Assembly (NCBI GenBank): GCA_024036415.1
Contig: JAMWET010006960.1
Span: forward strand, 297,501 to 361,500
Length of the DNA: 64,000 nucleotides
Source: Prochilodus magdalenae
Taxonomy: Eukaryota; Chordata; Actinopteri; Characiformes; Prochilodontidae
Reading direction: 5' to 3'
Positions 39,752 to 52,830 of the stretch are shown piece by piece (positions within the stretch are counted from its first letter, which is position 1; the number at the start of each line of letters is the position of its first letter). The notes below the pieces were generated by a model that did no database searches, was not told the origin of the DNA, and saw only the letters and a list, made by a program, of their open reading frames with translations. Made by a program: the position numbers and the translations under genes.

Positions 39752-41840
39752 TTAGACCGGAGTTCCCTCCAGTTTCCGCTTCTCTTCCTGGCTGCGGAAG
39801 TACTCCTTGCTTAGCAGCACATCTCGTCTAAGAGGCAGGGTGGGCTCGGGCAGGCTTTTGGCATCCACACCCAGCTGCTTGGCTTGCTGTGCCAGGATCA
39901 TAGCCCGCAGGAGTGGAGGGTAGCATACGTGCCGGATAGGGGGCTCAGGGACGGGTTCAAAGCGCTTGAAGGCCTCCTCCTCATGTTTTGGGACCAGTCG
40001 CCAGTCATGGTACATGACCTTGTCCAACTCCTGCTCAGAGCCCTCCTCTTTACCTGAAACACAATCCAGTGTCTGCAATTCATCACTTATTACACAACTA
40101 TATGAGGATCTTGTTCTTAATCTAGTATCATAATTCTTATTCTTTCTTTTATTATATAATGACATTTTACAATTCATTGATATAGCCATGGGGGCACTCT
40201 TATATAGATACCCAGGAGTCCTGACTGGTGGTCAAAGACTTTTCATGAAAATGTGATTTCCAAATGAAATATAAAAATGAAATATAAAATGTGCTATAGG
40301 TTTGCACAGGCTATATCATGTAAAGGCAAATAAACAGTAATTGTAAATAGTGCAAATGTTCTCTGTACCGGATCCATTCATATCAAAACAACATGTAATT
40401 TAACCCGGGGTGACTGAACTGATATGTACATTATTATTCAGTAAAAACACATTTGCTATTAAAAATTAACATCAGTGACTCATTTAAGAAATTTCTAGAA
40501 ATTTCACATGAGATGGTGCCATAACACAGATATTGAACTTGATATTGAGTATAAAATATCTAGTACTTTGTCCCCTTTAAACTGTAAGCTAGAGTATTTT
40601 GAATAGTTACTTCACATTAGATGAATATCTAAAAGCATGCCATCAAACTACCAACAAGAACATCTGGGGACAACCATGAAACATGTTGGGGTGTAATGTT
40701 AGTTAGTAGAGGTAGGCAATATTGCAAATAACTAATATCCTGACACTTCAGTAAATTTTCACAAACACAATGTGTCACAATATTAAATTCCTAACTCTAA
40801 CCCTATATGATTAGTTGGAACAGAGAAAAAGAGAAACAGTAGTGCTACATTTAAAACACACAAAAACTGGGAAAACGTTTATTCAGTATTTACATTACAC
40901 TGTTTTGCACAAATCTGGTTAAACTGGACTCGTTTTTCTCTCTTTGTAATGAAACCTTCAGTTGGCCAGTGTTATACAAGCACCAACAGTATCCAAAACA
41001 TATACAGAAAAGCATACTGTACTATGGCATAATTTAGCACAACGATCTACATACAGTTTTATTGGCCAGCTCTGTACATTAGTGTAGAGTGTAGAGCAAA
41101 CACATGCGGTCAAACATTTCATGTCTTTCAAGTTAGTAAGCCTGAATCCAGCCTGAATCATTTTGCTAGCTGAACTTTTGCTCTTGTAATCAATGTACTC
41201 TGAATTAAAAAGAGTCCTTATTTTTGTTGTATCTAAAAGATTTATTAAAATCAAAACACCAACAGCTTCTAGAATTGCATAACAAATGATCCTATTAATT
41301 TCATTACATACTGAACCTGTGAAGTTTTGGAAACAGTAAAATGTTTATGTGCTACTTCACTTACCCTTAAATGTTAAAATTCCCCATGCTTTCCCATGGT
41401 CCATATTCTAGAGAAAAAAAACCACAAATGATTCAATAAGTGCACGAACATAAACCCAAAAAAAATGTTAATGCTTTTAATGAGTGTCTCCTGTTAAGTA
41501 GTCATGCATGCGACTCTCATACCTCTGCTGTGTAGTCTACTTTCACTTTAGTTATCTTCCAGTAGCAGGGCTCCGTGTGCTCCTCCAGCCATGATTTGCG
41601 GGTGAAGAGCCTGCCCACGCCGAACATGCGCATGCCAGCCAGCAATGTAAAGAGGCGTGTCTCCCTCTGCACGTCTTTCCAGGCCAGTACTGGAAGCTTC
41701 TTACCAGTGAACGGCCGTGTCATGGTGTCATAGTCCAGGGTATAACGCTCCGAGTCCCGTGGCCGATTTTTCAGCTCTCGGTAAGCCCGGATCTTACGGG
41801 CCATTTCAGCAATCAGCCTCAAGCGCCTCTTCTTCACCAT
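39752..41840 (-). CDS. mrps34: mitochondrial small-subunit ribosomal protein mS34
   Basis: mS34 is a metazoan-specific structural protein of the 28S mitoribosomal subunit, needed for 12S rRNA stability and mitochondrial translation. Exons: 41840-41523, 41407-41365, 40053-39752 (TAA). Total 663 nt, 220 residues, against 218 in human. The start [19 protein letters not shown] matches the human N-terminus; an in-frame ATG 19 codons upstream lies beyond a CAG acceptor-like site, so the later ATG is chosen. Conserved blocks: [58 protein letters not shown] and [20 protein letters not shown], ending in EGTPV as in human. A non-coding first exon near 43295-43450 is likely. No poly(A) signal was identified with confidence. 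Confidence 0.96.
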
Positions 41841-42419
41841 GGTGACTGAGGAAGACAATGGACGGAGAGAGGGATCAATATCAAAGACATAACACACTTT
41901 CTACACCTCTGTCTCTACCTCGCCTGCTGTCCTAATCCTATATAACTGATATCGTTAAGACTAGTGTGATGGATACAGCCTCAACCTTGAGTCACCTAGA
42001 ATGTGCCTGGCAGCTAATTAGCCAGGTGAAGAATATGAAAGAATATGGCTCAAGGTTCCACACAGTGAGACCTGGTGACGCGCATCTAGAGGTCCTCATT
42101 TAACTCATCAATTAATTAACAAGTCCCTTGTGTGTTGGGTCAGGTTTTGTGAGTAGGGAAAACACAAAAATGTACCAAGCATTGAGCTAAAATTTAGAGC
42201 CACTGATGCAGCAGTTCTATCTTTTTATGTTGTCCATGCACCATGCATATTCACTGACACTCATGTGAACAGAAGATTTCAATCACTATGTACTGACGCA
42301 GTAGCTTCTAGACACCCAACTCTGCTCACCGAGATCAAGTTTCCTGCAAGTACGGAGATGGATGAAGGGGTCTGCACAATATGCTGGGTTTTCCATGGCA
42401 CCCTACACCTCCATTTTTT

Positions 42420-43075
42420 CCACACTCTATGGTCATTTTATCAGATCCAATTACCATTGTCAACAACAGACAATGCAGTCCATCTGTCTCTCTGTGTACC
42501 AGCTTTCTTCCTGTTCTTCAGTGTGGTGGTGGTGTGTTAGTGTGGATCCGACACAGCAGTGCTGCTGGAGTGTTTATACACCTCACTGTCACTACTGGAC
42601 TGAGAATAATCCATCAACCAAAACAATCCTGCTAACAGCGTCCTGTGGGTAGCATCCTGTAACCATTGATAAAGGACTAGAGGATGCCCAGCATTAACTC
42701 TGCAGCAGCAGATGAGCTATAGTCTCAGATTGTACATCTACAAGGTGGACCAGCAAGGTAGGAGTGTCTAATAGAGTGGACAGTGAGTGGACACAGTGTC
42801 TAAACACTCCAGCAGCACTGCTGCGTCTGATCCACTTACACCAGCTCAACACAGTCTAACACACTACCACCGCGTCAGTTTCAGTGCAGTGCTGAGAATG
42901 ACCCATCACACACATAATACCTACTCTGTGGTGGTCCTGGCTATAAACGAACAGTGTGAAAGGTGGTTGTCAAGAGTATGCAGACAAACAGATGGACTAC
43001 AGTCTGTCAACGTAGAACTACAAAATGCTCCTATATGGTAAGTGGAGCTGATTAAATAGATAGTGAATCTGCATA
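42420..43075. mobile_element. fold-back MITE with long inverted arms
   Basis: The best internal arm pair is 42543-42576 versus 42801-42834 (34 bp, two mismatches). Outer parts also mirror each other: CTCTATGGTCATTTTATCAG at the left against ATGGTAAGTGGAGCTGATTA at the right. Related fragments are at 10001-10245 and 52650-52830. It lies in the mrps34 5' region. Confidence 0.75.
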
Positions 43076-43295
43076 CAGGTAGTGGTACGCTGAACAGAAC
43101 AGGTATGCGGCAGAAACAGAAACCCCAGTGAAGTGCTCATGTGCTGTTGCCTAGTTACATGCCTCACGTGGAGGTCTGTATTTAGAGCGACAGCGCGCGC
43201 AACCGGTTACACGCACGAAGCGCAGCGATTAAACTAAATCTTAATGAAGTCCTGTGTGTGATCAACAGCGACCTTACCGCCACAGTCCTCTCACC

Positions 43296-43460
43296 TGCTC
43301 TGAAATTCAGACTTCAGAGGATTTCCACTGTCAGCCGTCCCCGATTCGACTTGACCTCCACAAAACGTAACTTCCTCTACCGGGGTCCGAAACAAAATAG
43401 CTCCGTTCGGAAACGAGGCTCTATCACTGGTTCCTAGAGATCTCGTGTCGGTCACAGCAG
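43296..43460 (-). promoter_or_regulatory. mrps34: mrps34 promoter and probable non-coding first exon
   Basis: About 1.5 kb upstream of the MRPS34 ATG is a CpG-rich segment with an ETS-type AGGAAGT on the minus strand (around 43370) and a donor GAGCAG|GTGAGA whose last exon base is near 43295. The coding exon is preceded by an acceptor-like CCTCAG just before TCACCATGG, so a 5' UTR intron of about 1.4 kb is inferred. No transcript evidence is available. Confidence 0.45.
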
Positions 43461-44292
43461 TCCCGGACTACAGCTCCACTGTACTACATACAATAAGTGT
43501 ATAATAAATAAACGTTTACATCTGTAGTCAAATTTATATGTCAGATATAAACATATCTCAGATTTACACACAAGACCCTGTGATGTAGGTTTTAAAACAA
43601 TTTAATAAAATAAAATATAAACAAACCAGTCGACTGCATTATTGTGGCAAATACAACAAAACAAAATGTTATTATATGTATTGCGCATTTTGAAAACTTT
43701 TTTAAGCCTCACGCAAAAGCTTGTGCAGACAAAAGATAGCTCAGATAACTTTTACAAAGGTCTCGGACATAGCTTATTAGAGCTATGGCTTTTTGACAAA
43801 TCACAGTTAAGAAAGGATGGAGGAGCCAAACTTCAAAGCTTTATAAATATTCTGACTCCTTAAACCTCATTCTAACAATCAAGCGCCATGGTTTCTTTAA
43901 GCAGGGGTGCCCAAACCTCTGCATGCCACTGTCTAAATATCTCTGGGGTTCAAAATTGGCATCAGACAAATGAGTTGCTTATGCATCGTTCATACCTTGG
44001 AGGAGCATCATTTGAGGAAATGATGGGTAAATTATTACAATGTGCGTGTTGTATCCATTTTACTCCATTTATAAAACCATAGTTTTCCATATTGAAAATC
44101 CAGACAGATGTACTCCAGTTTCTACATTGAAATGGGCAAGCATTTGCATCAATAAATATGTACAAAAAAAGTGTAACGCATATAAAGTAATAATCTACTT
44201 TGACTTCCAATTCCCATGCAAGTGCAACTCATGCCAGAATCCGTGTGAGTACACAAGAAGAGCCCACACAAAATGAAAATGCTTTTTAGTCC

Positions 44293-44298
44293 TTTATT
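44293..44298 (-). promoter_or_regulatory. spsb3: candidate spsb3 polyadenylation signal
   Basis: AATAAA on the minus strand, followed by A/T-rich then G/T-containing sequence, about 1.7 kb past the SPSB3 stop. The 44299-46037 interval has no other recognisable gene and is best read as the SPSB3 3' UTR. Confidence 0.45.
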
Positions 44299-46037
44299 AT
44301 GATTAAAAAAAAGAAGGAAATAAAACAGCAACCTACATCTCCAGTCTCTTTTTCTGTGCATATATAATTTGTCCAATTTCTTAATCATACTTCAAATAAA
44401 AGGCCATGCATGACATATAGTAGAGAGACAGATGAGAGATAAAGCCAATACATACAATATGTACAGAAAACAGCATAGAGGATCTGTATGTATTTCTATA
44501 TACATACAAGAAGCAGAAAAAGTGCTTTAATGCATAACAAAAAAAATAGATTTTGTGAATTACAAAACCTATACACACATAGAACCCATACTGGTTAAAT
44601 ATGACCCTCATAGAGAGATGTAAGAGTACGCTTATAAGAAAGGGGCAGGTACATTTTTCAAATAACATCAGAATTAAGAAAATCAGCTTTTGTAGCTGAA
44701 TTTAAAGAACTGACAACATGTCACAGACATTGACATTGTCCCTGCCCATTAGTTGGTCTGTGAGTTTCTCTCGAAGGATGGGGTTTGGGGTGAGACTGCC
44801 ATTAAGATTGCCAACAGCGGTTTTGTTTCCTATTAGGGTAGGAGCGGCCCTAGAGAGAACGTCTTGTTTGGAGCACCAGTTTCCAACCCAGGGAACACAA
44901 GGTTAGGGCAAGAGTAGGCTCAAATCACAGGTCCAAAAACCCATGCAGGTGTTAATGTTTTACACATTAGTAGGACATTTGTGGAACAGCACTACTACAC
45001 TGGTGAACAAATACAGTGAGCCTGGCATCTTTAAAACTGACCCGGTGTGACTCCCTCCCACCACCCAGCGAAAGACCACACGCATACTGCACTAACACGT
45101 TTACTGACTGACTGGCTGGACAAACTGATGCAGAGTAAGATGATTAAAGCATAAGTATTTAAAAGCTCACATTAAATGTGGGACAGTACAAACATAATTA
45201 GAAAGTACACAACTTAGCAGTGACAGCCCACTGTTTGATGGTAAATGGTATATATTTATCACCATAACATGTCGAAGACAGCGGCTGCTGCATTTCAAGG
45301 GTCGTTTTGCTCTGGTCCAAGTGTCTATTACTGATGCCAGGCCTGCACATGGCACACAAAAACATTTAGAAGATGACCATAACATCATACTGTGACACAG
45401 TTGCGTAAACAAGACATTTGCTATAGGTGTTTCAAACTTCTCACATTTAGCACCTTCCTCGAAACCAGTTCCATTCAAGTGAACACACTTCACTGAACAT
45501 TAATGCCATGCTGATGAGGTCTGCTTTCTACTAAGTCATGTCTTTAGCTAACCTGGATGGTGAATCACATTCCCGAATGGTGCCACAAAAGGCTGACAAC
45601 TAGTCCAATCTGTCCAATACCGCATGTTTTAGTGTCCATCGTACCCACCATGGACCCAAGCTCTGATGCAAATAGTAAGAACATCAAGATGACGTGTTAA
45701 ACAGGTTATAGGGGAAAGAATGGCATTAGTGAAATGGTAAGCTAAGTCAGTTCACTCTCCAGTCATTATGCGGTTTTATACACCTTAACCAAATACTATT
45801 TTGCATGTCTGGTGATGCTCCATACACCAAACTGCAACTCTGACAGCTCCACATAGGTTACTGTTTAAGAGTAGAGTCTTTGTTAAACTACTGTTGAGTT
45901 CAGTAGGCTTGTTTTCAGACAGCTTCATCAGCAGACAGTCTCAACATAAAACAACTGAGTTTGTACAATGGGACAGATTGACCATGTGTTAAGTGAGAAA
46001 GTGTGCATGAATGTGTTTTTTTCAGATAAACAGAGCC

Positions 46038-49000
46038 TCAGGTCCAACGGCAGCGTTTCCTCTGGCAGGCCTCAGGGTCAGAAGCGCAGCCTTCTGAGTC
46101 GCTGCCTGACGAGGGCCCAGGAGGCGTGTGAGCGTTCAAGTTTGTGCGCGGGTGCGAGTGGTCCAAGCTTAGCACCCAGCCGAGTTTGGAGTGCAGAAGG
46201 TGCCTAAGTCCGGGTGGAAGGGGCAGAACCCCCAGGGCATCGGCTCCAGATGGGAGGAGCTTGCGGAGACGCCAGCAGCAGAGGTATTGAAGGGAGGTGG
46301 GGGCGGAGACCGAGCGGATCACCTTCATGCTGCTTTTGGCAGCTGTGGAGCATGCCATGGGATACACATGCTTGTTTTGCAGCTCTGTGGCAGCTACACC
46401 TACAATATGCGCACACATGCAAACATATGATTAAAGACACTGGAAATATTTACTGTGAGAACATGGTCAAGAAGACTGTACTCTGGAAGGTATTTATAAC
46501 CCCTCCAGGACTGCAAAGCAACAACACTACAGAAATTTAATTGCAATTACCAAATGCTCTCTTGTATGGATTATTATTGGGGTCTAATCTATAGCCTTAT
46601 TTAGACTGAAATAGCTTAGAAAATAGACATCTGTAATAACGTTCTTAAGTAAAGTTCCTACATGCCAACAGTTTATAGAGAATTCTATATTCCTCACGAA
46701 TGACATATGTGAACTGAAGTAATGATTTACACTACAGCTGTGCCTTTAATCAGCCAGAGGGCTCCTAGATTTGTGATTGGCTTAATCAATTTATTACTTC
46801 TCCTAATGCTTCCCCAACACAGAGATGACTGAGACCGGACGAAGTTATTTGTTTACAGACCATCAGCATCCATTGTTTCATGTTTCATTGTTTCAATCAG
46901 CAAACATTCAAGAGTAGCAAATCCTATTTGCCTGCTAACAAGATGCTGGTGTATGTATGTCATGTAAATTCAAGTTGTTAGTTTGTACTGCACATTCCAC
47001 TCTGTACAGTTTCTCAAACCTTGGACAATATCGAGTAGCTTCACTCAGCATTTGATTCTCTAGAGACTGGAGTCTCAGATTATTGCTGAGTCCACCAAAT
47101 TAGGGAAAAGTGCTCATTTCATTTAAGGACAAGTCATAGGGTTGTACAGTTTGAGGCAGCATCCAACTGGAAAATCATTTATTATTTGAACACCAGCTCA
47201 GTGATAAAAAGTAGGCATGTATTTTTATTACAGAGGAAAAGGGTGAAAAAAAAATAACTGGCAGCTTATAGTTTGCTGAAGAGACTGAAAACTGAAATTC
47301 ATGTCTGTTTATGATTCAAACCACACGCCAACTTCTGCTGTCGCATCAAGAGTCACCATTACTCACAGCGGAGGGTCAGAGGGGTAGCAGTTATCCAATA
47401 AGAAAGCTAAACCATCGTCAACAATGTTCTCAAGCTGAACTGGTAGGTCTGCTTTGTATGCTCTGGTCTGCAATTTTTGACAGTTTTTCGGGTTTTGCTA
47501 CATTCACAGCAACACTCTACATTTTACATAACATTTTAAACCTAGACATGTCTCGACTGTGTGACTGCATCTGGACTACTACTACTTTTGCAACCTACTT
47601 AACTCTCCGCATAAAGAATACCCACACAATTTCCCCCAAGACCGCTAATGCCAGACACGTCTGTGACATTATAGGAGATTCTTACCAATGCATTTGCGAT
47701 TTTTGAAGAAGGTGAGCGTTCCATGCCAGGTATCCAGGTGAACTCCTATGATTGATCCCTGGCCAAATCGTGATGAGAAGCTCACCTTGTCACCATTATG
47801 ATGAAGCAACCCTAAAACACAAACACGTCTAAGTTCTACGTCACATGCTCCATTAAGCTGTATGTATTACTGTGTTGGATTTTACCTGTGTATGACAGGC
47901 CCCAGCTGTCTTCATCTTTACCCAGCAAGCTGCAGAATGTGTGTCTGTATTTGTCCAGATTGACATCTGATGTGCCAATGCCTACCATCTACAAAGCATA
48001 CAACAAGTTACATACCGTCTCGTGGTCTACATATCAGTAGCTTGCTTGTATGTGCAATTGATGCGTCATTCAGTAGCTGTCCAACTTGTGACTTCCAGGC
48101 AGTCCAATTATGACTATCACACAGACCACATTTAACTAAAGCCATGGTTCATCCAAAAATTTTATTTACTCAGTTTTGTCTTACCCCTAAACATAGCTGT
48201 TCAACCAAGACATACGTGATGTCCTAATTCAGCTTATTTGGTTTGGAATGGGCTTGGTTGAGTAGCTGACAAGTTTATAATCCTACACTGACTTGCGTGG
48301 TTTTCTGACAATGTTATTTATAAAGCTGGACAATAGTAGGACTTCAGGCCTATTCCAAACCAAATAAGCTGAAGAATATGAATATGAAGTCCATTTATGG
48401 AAATGCAAAAACTGTGCAGATTTTCAGATGTTTTGTCTATATTGACCCACTTGCATTTCCTAATCTACACAGACATTCACTCAGGCCTTACCATGTCTGT
48501 GCCATAGACAGGAGAGGTCATTTTGATCTCCCAGAAGTGTTGTCCCTCTGAGAGTTCTTTGGATCCGCGGATGGCTGCAGTGCCACAGCTGTACTCCGAA
48601 TGGAAGCTCACCTTCCTATTCTCGCAGCTCAGCAGCGTGGCCGCTGACCGACTGCCCTCATCCCACACCCAGTCAAACTCTGGCACAGGCACACAAACAC
48701 ACAGCCAACCAGAGATTCAGGGAGTCAGAGTTAAAGCAATTAAAGGGCTACGTTAAGAATTCTAAGGTAATAGAGGAGCCAGGAGGCAGTCAGTTGGTGC
48801 ACTCTTACCCTGGTCGTCCTCACCACAGTGGCAGTCTCGCAGCCGGGTGTAACTGCGCAGACGAGGGTTGCAGCTGGGTTCCATCTGTGAGTCACAGCCG
48901 CAGTATGACTCGCCAGTTACTGGCACTGCACTTGGCACTGATGGCACGATAGCAGAATACTCGGCTTCTGAGTCAGAGTCACTGTACTGCAGGACACAAA

Positions 49001-50425
49001 CACATGATCAGTTCGATGTGTTCAACAATTTTCAGTGTTCTCAACAAGCAGCTTCCATCACATGGTATCAGCAATGTCAGTATTGCACCTTTTATAAGGT
49101 CAAGTATGTATAAATAGGCACTCTATCAGGCCAAAGCCCAATACCAGTATCATTATCGCTTTACCCTGGTCATGATAACATAACAATGCCTGATACTAAA
49201 CTAATGTTATACCATAAATAAAACTTGTGCCATTATCTAAAGACTCAGAGGAAGATGTTTATTAGGCAGAAGTTTAAACATAAACCAACATTTTTTAAAG
49301 TGACTAATGAATTCAACATTTGTGAAAGTAGGAAAGAAAATGTGACAATGTCGTACAACGCAGACTAACAATCAGCACACTTCAGCAGTATGATCTAGAG
49401 ATGCTAAATGGAGCCAACTTTGACTACTATAGACAGTAAAGGTGGGCAATATGAAAAAATAATTATTATATTAATAATTAATATAAATATTAATATAAAT
49501 AAACATTAATATAAAAAAATAATTTGGTGATACTTTAAGAAATAAATGCAGCAATTTTATTAACAAACTAAAGGTATAAAAGATTTGTGAAATTAATTGT
49601 TTACCATATACCAAGTACAGAAAATGCATTACACGGATGCCTTTAACATTTGATAAGCTGAACTCTGGTTGCCTTGGCAGGGTCAAGCCCAGTAATGGAC
49701 TTTATTAGGCTTTTAAAGGAAAACCTCATGTAGTACAGAGTTAACTGTATCTATACTGACGTTTTACAACTCTCATTCTGAGGAACACCTGCCTTGCACA
49801 TTTTAGAATTTTTACAGCCTTGAAAGCATTTACTAATGACCTGATTTACTGGATCAGGAGTGTTAGTTCAGGGAACCACTAAAATATGCAGCTCACGGGT
49901 GCTTCAGGCCAGAGCTAGGCAAACACAGATATATCAAAACTGCTGTCATCTACAGTACTGTCAAAGTAAAAAACAAAGGTTGGGGGGGGGGTGGATGAGA
50001 CAGGGAGTGAAGGGGCTTATAAAAAGACACAGGATCAAATTGATATTTTTTGTAATTGCTCACCAAGGTTTTTTTTGTAATTGCTTGTCAGGGTTGCATT
50101 TTTTTAAGCTTATTGGGTTAAAGGGCTAGGGTCTTAAATTAATCCATGTAGTGAATAATCATAGCAGAAAAAAAAAGACTTAATAACCAAAATCATCCCG
50201 AACCTATTATGTACATTGTTACAGTCCCATCAAAATGTGTCTTTTGTCACATCATCAAGTGCTCATATATTCCATATACACAGATGTACAGACACACACC
50301 TGTAGGCGATCGTAGCCCCACTCTTCGCTTTCTGAGGCCAGCACCAGTGCTCTTGCATCCGCATCACGCCGAATCCCACTCCACACGTACCGCCACGCCC
50401 GACTGTTCCTGCTGCGCCTGGACAT
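46038..50425 (-). CDS. spsb3: SPRY domain-containing SOCS box protein 3
   Basis: SPSB3 is a substrate receptor of Elongin B/C-Cullin-5 ubiquitin ligases; SNAIL and nuclear cGAS are reported mammalian targets. Coding exons: 50425-50300, 48986-48809, 48679-48492, 47988-47886, 47811-47686, 46399-46038 (stop). Total 1083 nt, 360 residues, against 355 in human. The N-terminus [20 protein letters not shown] matches human (MARRPRNSRAW). A serine/aspartate-rich linker follows, then the B30.2/SPRY domain ([75 protein letters not shown]) and a C-terminal SOCS box ([34 protein letters not shown]). It ends QRKRCRWT, as in human QRKRCRRT. A 5' UTR intron is implied by the acceptor at 50446-50447. Confidence 0.97.
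46950..47110. repeat. dispersed repeat shared with 35155-35290, copy 2
   Basis: Contains 'ttcaagttgttagtttgtactgcac' split by substitutions, and 'tttctcaaaccttggacaatatcgagt'. Lies in an SPSB3 intron. Confidence 0.5.
48228..48373. mobile_element. short MITE with 26-bp terminal inverted repeats
   Basis: TTCAGCTTATTTGGTTTGGA at 48228 is mirrored by TCCAAACCAAATAAGCTGAA ending at 48373, with one mismatch over 26 bp. 146 bp in total, in an SPSB3 intron. Confidence 0.8.
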
Positions 50426-50872
50426 GCCAGCCAAAGGCCACCACACCTGTGAGCAGTTCCACAACACAGATCATCAACATCCTCTTCGACATCTAGCCTG
50501 TCAGTAATCAGCAGGAAGGCAGATTTGCAAGAGTCAGGCTGGTGACCAACAAATTACAGCACAGCCTGCCGGAGTCCCAAAGTCAGTGTTTTCCTAGCTC
50601 TAACACACCTGACCAAGCACATGATGGCCTTGTATAAGGAGACTTGCACTCACAATTTGTTTTCCCCTAAATCTCTGCATAATAAAACCATTGAGATGTA
50701 AACAAAGTCAACCAGAGGGGCTTAAAGTAAAAGGGTGCATTGTAGAGAAGCTTACTGACTCTGTTTGTTTCTGTACAGGGGCGGGGAAAGGAACTAGAGG
50801 CCATGAACACAAACATAGCATGAATATACATATGGTGGAGGGGTAAACAAAGGGTGATCTATGGTAAAAGAT

Positions 50873-51110
50873 AGAGCTTCTTTTTCAGATTTATGGCTAT
50901 TTTACCATCATCAACATGACTTATTAAACCTCAGAGGAGACATGTATCTCTGGAGGTTTTGGATTGTAAACAACAACCTGTTTTACCAACTCCACCACAG
51001 TAAAGAAGTCTCGATAAGGCGCCAAGTTTCAGGATAACAAACCATTTCACACCAAACTGCTCTGAATAACTTAGTTCACATCAAAACCACTGGATTATGC
51101 AGAAATGAGG
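50873..51110. repeat. dispersed repeat family V, one of about four copies
   Basis: The blocks 'cagatttat-g-ttttaccatcatca', 'taaaactcagaagacatg', 'gaggttttggattgtaaac', 'accacagtaaagaagtct' and 'catttcaca-caaa' recur, degraded, at about 7897-8170, 20065-20340 and 35390-35530. No coding potential; class unknown. Confidence 0.45.
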
Positions 51111-51783
51111 CAACCACTATGTTTTTTCCCTTTAAGTACAACTACACAAACTACAAGCATGTTGCTGTTGGCATTTTGAAAGTTTTAACTTCCTTATACA
51201 TGCAAAACCAAACCCACACAGACACTCTAAATAGCCTGTCTAATTTGGAAGAGCAACAAAACATGGTTCATATTCTCAGGACCTGCGAGCACTGCTCCCC
51301 CGGCCAAGCCACGAGTCTGCACGGCTAGCAGGACAATCCAATACGCGCACAAAACAAGCCACTTTGGCACTTGCCCGCAAACAGGCATTATAAAGGTGCA
51401 CATTGAATCGCACCGTTTAATGTTAAGCTATACATATTCTTGGCAGACACAGTGACAAATGTATAGAATCCAGAAACATGACAGTCTGACTTTTTTTCTT
51501 GGCCTAGTCGAGCTGGTCCGCTAACTGGCTAGCTAGCTAGATAAACGGCTAACTAGTTTAGCTACGGCTTTTGGGTTTTTGCAGTCCAACTAACATATAA
51601 AAGTGGTTTTAATAAACCAAAACAAGTAGCTGGCTATCAAAATAAAAACTGATACCATGCAAACCCGCTTTTCGGCTCTGAATGTAAGCAAAGCGTTAGC
51701 AAGAAATCTAGCTAAGTTAGCATGCGTTAGCATTAGCAGACTCCGGTGCCTGTAAACCCGGGACGAGCTTATTTCTCATTTAC

Positions 51784-52080
51784 CAGCTTTCGTGGATGCC
51801 GCCCAGCAGTCCAAATACTTTTTTCAGTCTCTTTGAAGGTGTAAATGAATGTTAGTGCTAGCCGAGATGCAACGTTCCTGAGAAAACACCCGAGTCTTCT
51901 CGCCACTTAGCTGTCACACTCTCTCTATGACCTACTTTTGGCCACGGACGTAAACAATACAGGAGCAGAGACCAGCCCCCTTTTCCCGCACAGGACGGAG
52001 GAGGGATTGGCCACCCATCTGAACGGGTGGTGTCGCTTTTGGGGCGTTCACAGACATTGGTTTAAGTCGCTTGTCATTTC
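51784..52080 (-). promoter_or_regulatory. spsb3: spsb3 promoter and probable non-coding first exon
   Basis: A GC-rich block about 1.4 kb upstream of the SPSB3 ATG contains a donor GCTG|GTAAAT near 51784 and an inverted CCAAT (GGGATTGGCC around 52009-52018). With the acceptor at 50446-50447 it would form a 5' UTR intron. Location and composition are seen; promoter function is inferred. Confidence 0.45.
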
Positions 52081-52649
52081 ATGGCACGCTGGTCTCAAGG
52101 TTGGTGGGTAAAGCAGGTCTCCGCACTGCTGTGTGAAAACTGAGCCACGGGCGGTGAGAAGGAGGCATTGAAATGGGGTCGCTCAGTACTGACCCAGAAT
52201 CGATTTGCATGATATTAATCCTTGACGGGATTTTGCTCTAGGCTCTGTTGAGCAGCTCACACCAGCTCCATGGTTTTGTTCCTGATCTAGTCGAAGGGAT
52301 AAATTCTCGGGTCTAACCTTACAGGCTCCAGTCCGCCATGAGGCTGCGGGGTTTGTGACGCCTCGAGCTCACGCACGAGGGTATGTGCCCCTCCCTGTTA
52401 GCAGCGTAGCATGATGCAATATCTTAGTTTAACTGGTTTATGGTGCATCGGTGATTTTTCTCAGGCTTATGTATTTTGAGAGATATGTGCAATCCCGTTG
52501 CTGTTTTAATCAAGGTGCAAAATATAGGGGTTTCTGTGGGGAGGGGGTCCCAGACAATAAACTTATTATAACGCTATGTTATGACACTGCAGCTCTGGTC
52601 TGCCTCATTGTGACACTGGCCAGGCTGTTCCTACCACGCCAGTGTCTCT

Positions 52650-52830
52650 GCGGTGCTGAGAATAATCCACCACCCTAATAATATTCACACTGTAGTGGTC
52701 CTGCCCAGGGTTAAAAGGGGGCTAACAAAGTCGAAAAAAAAAAAAAAATGATGGAATACAGGTTGTATCTGCATATCAACAAAACATGGTAAGTGGAGCT
52801 CATAAAATCGACAATAAATGTTCCCAGTAA
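52650..52830. mobile_element. fragment of the fold-back MITE family
   Basis: Shares GGTGCTGAGAATAATCCACC, ACTGTAGTGGTCCTG and TGGTAAGTGGAGCTCATAAA with the copy at 42420-43075. Confidence 0.65.

Noticed and set aside
46191..46540. Plus-strand frames of 79-108 codons
   Set aside because: Antisense of the terminal SPSB3 exon.
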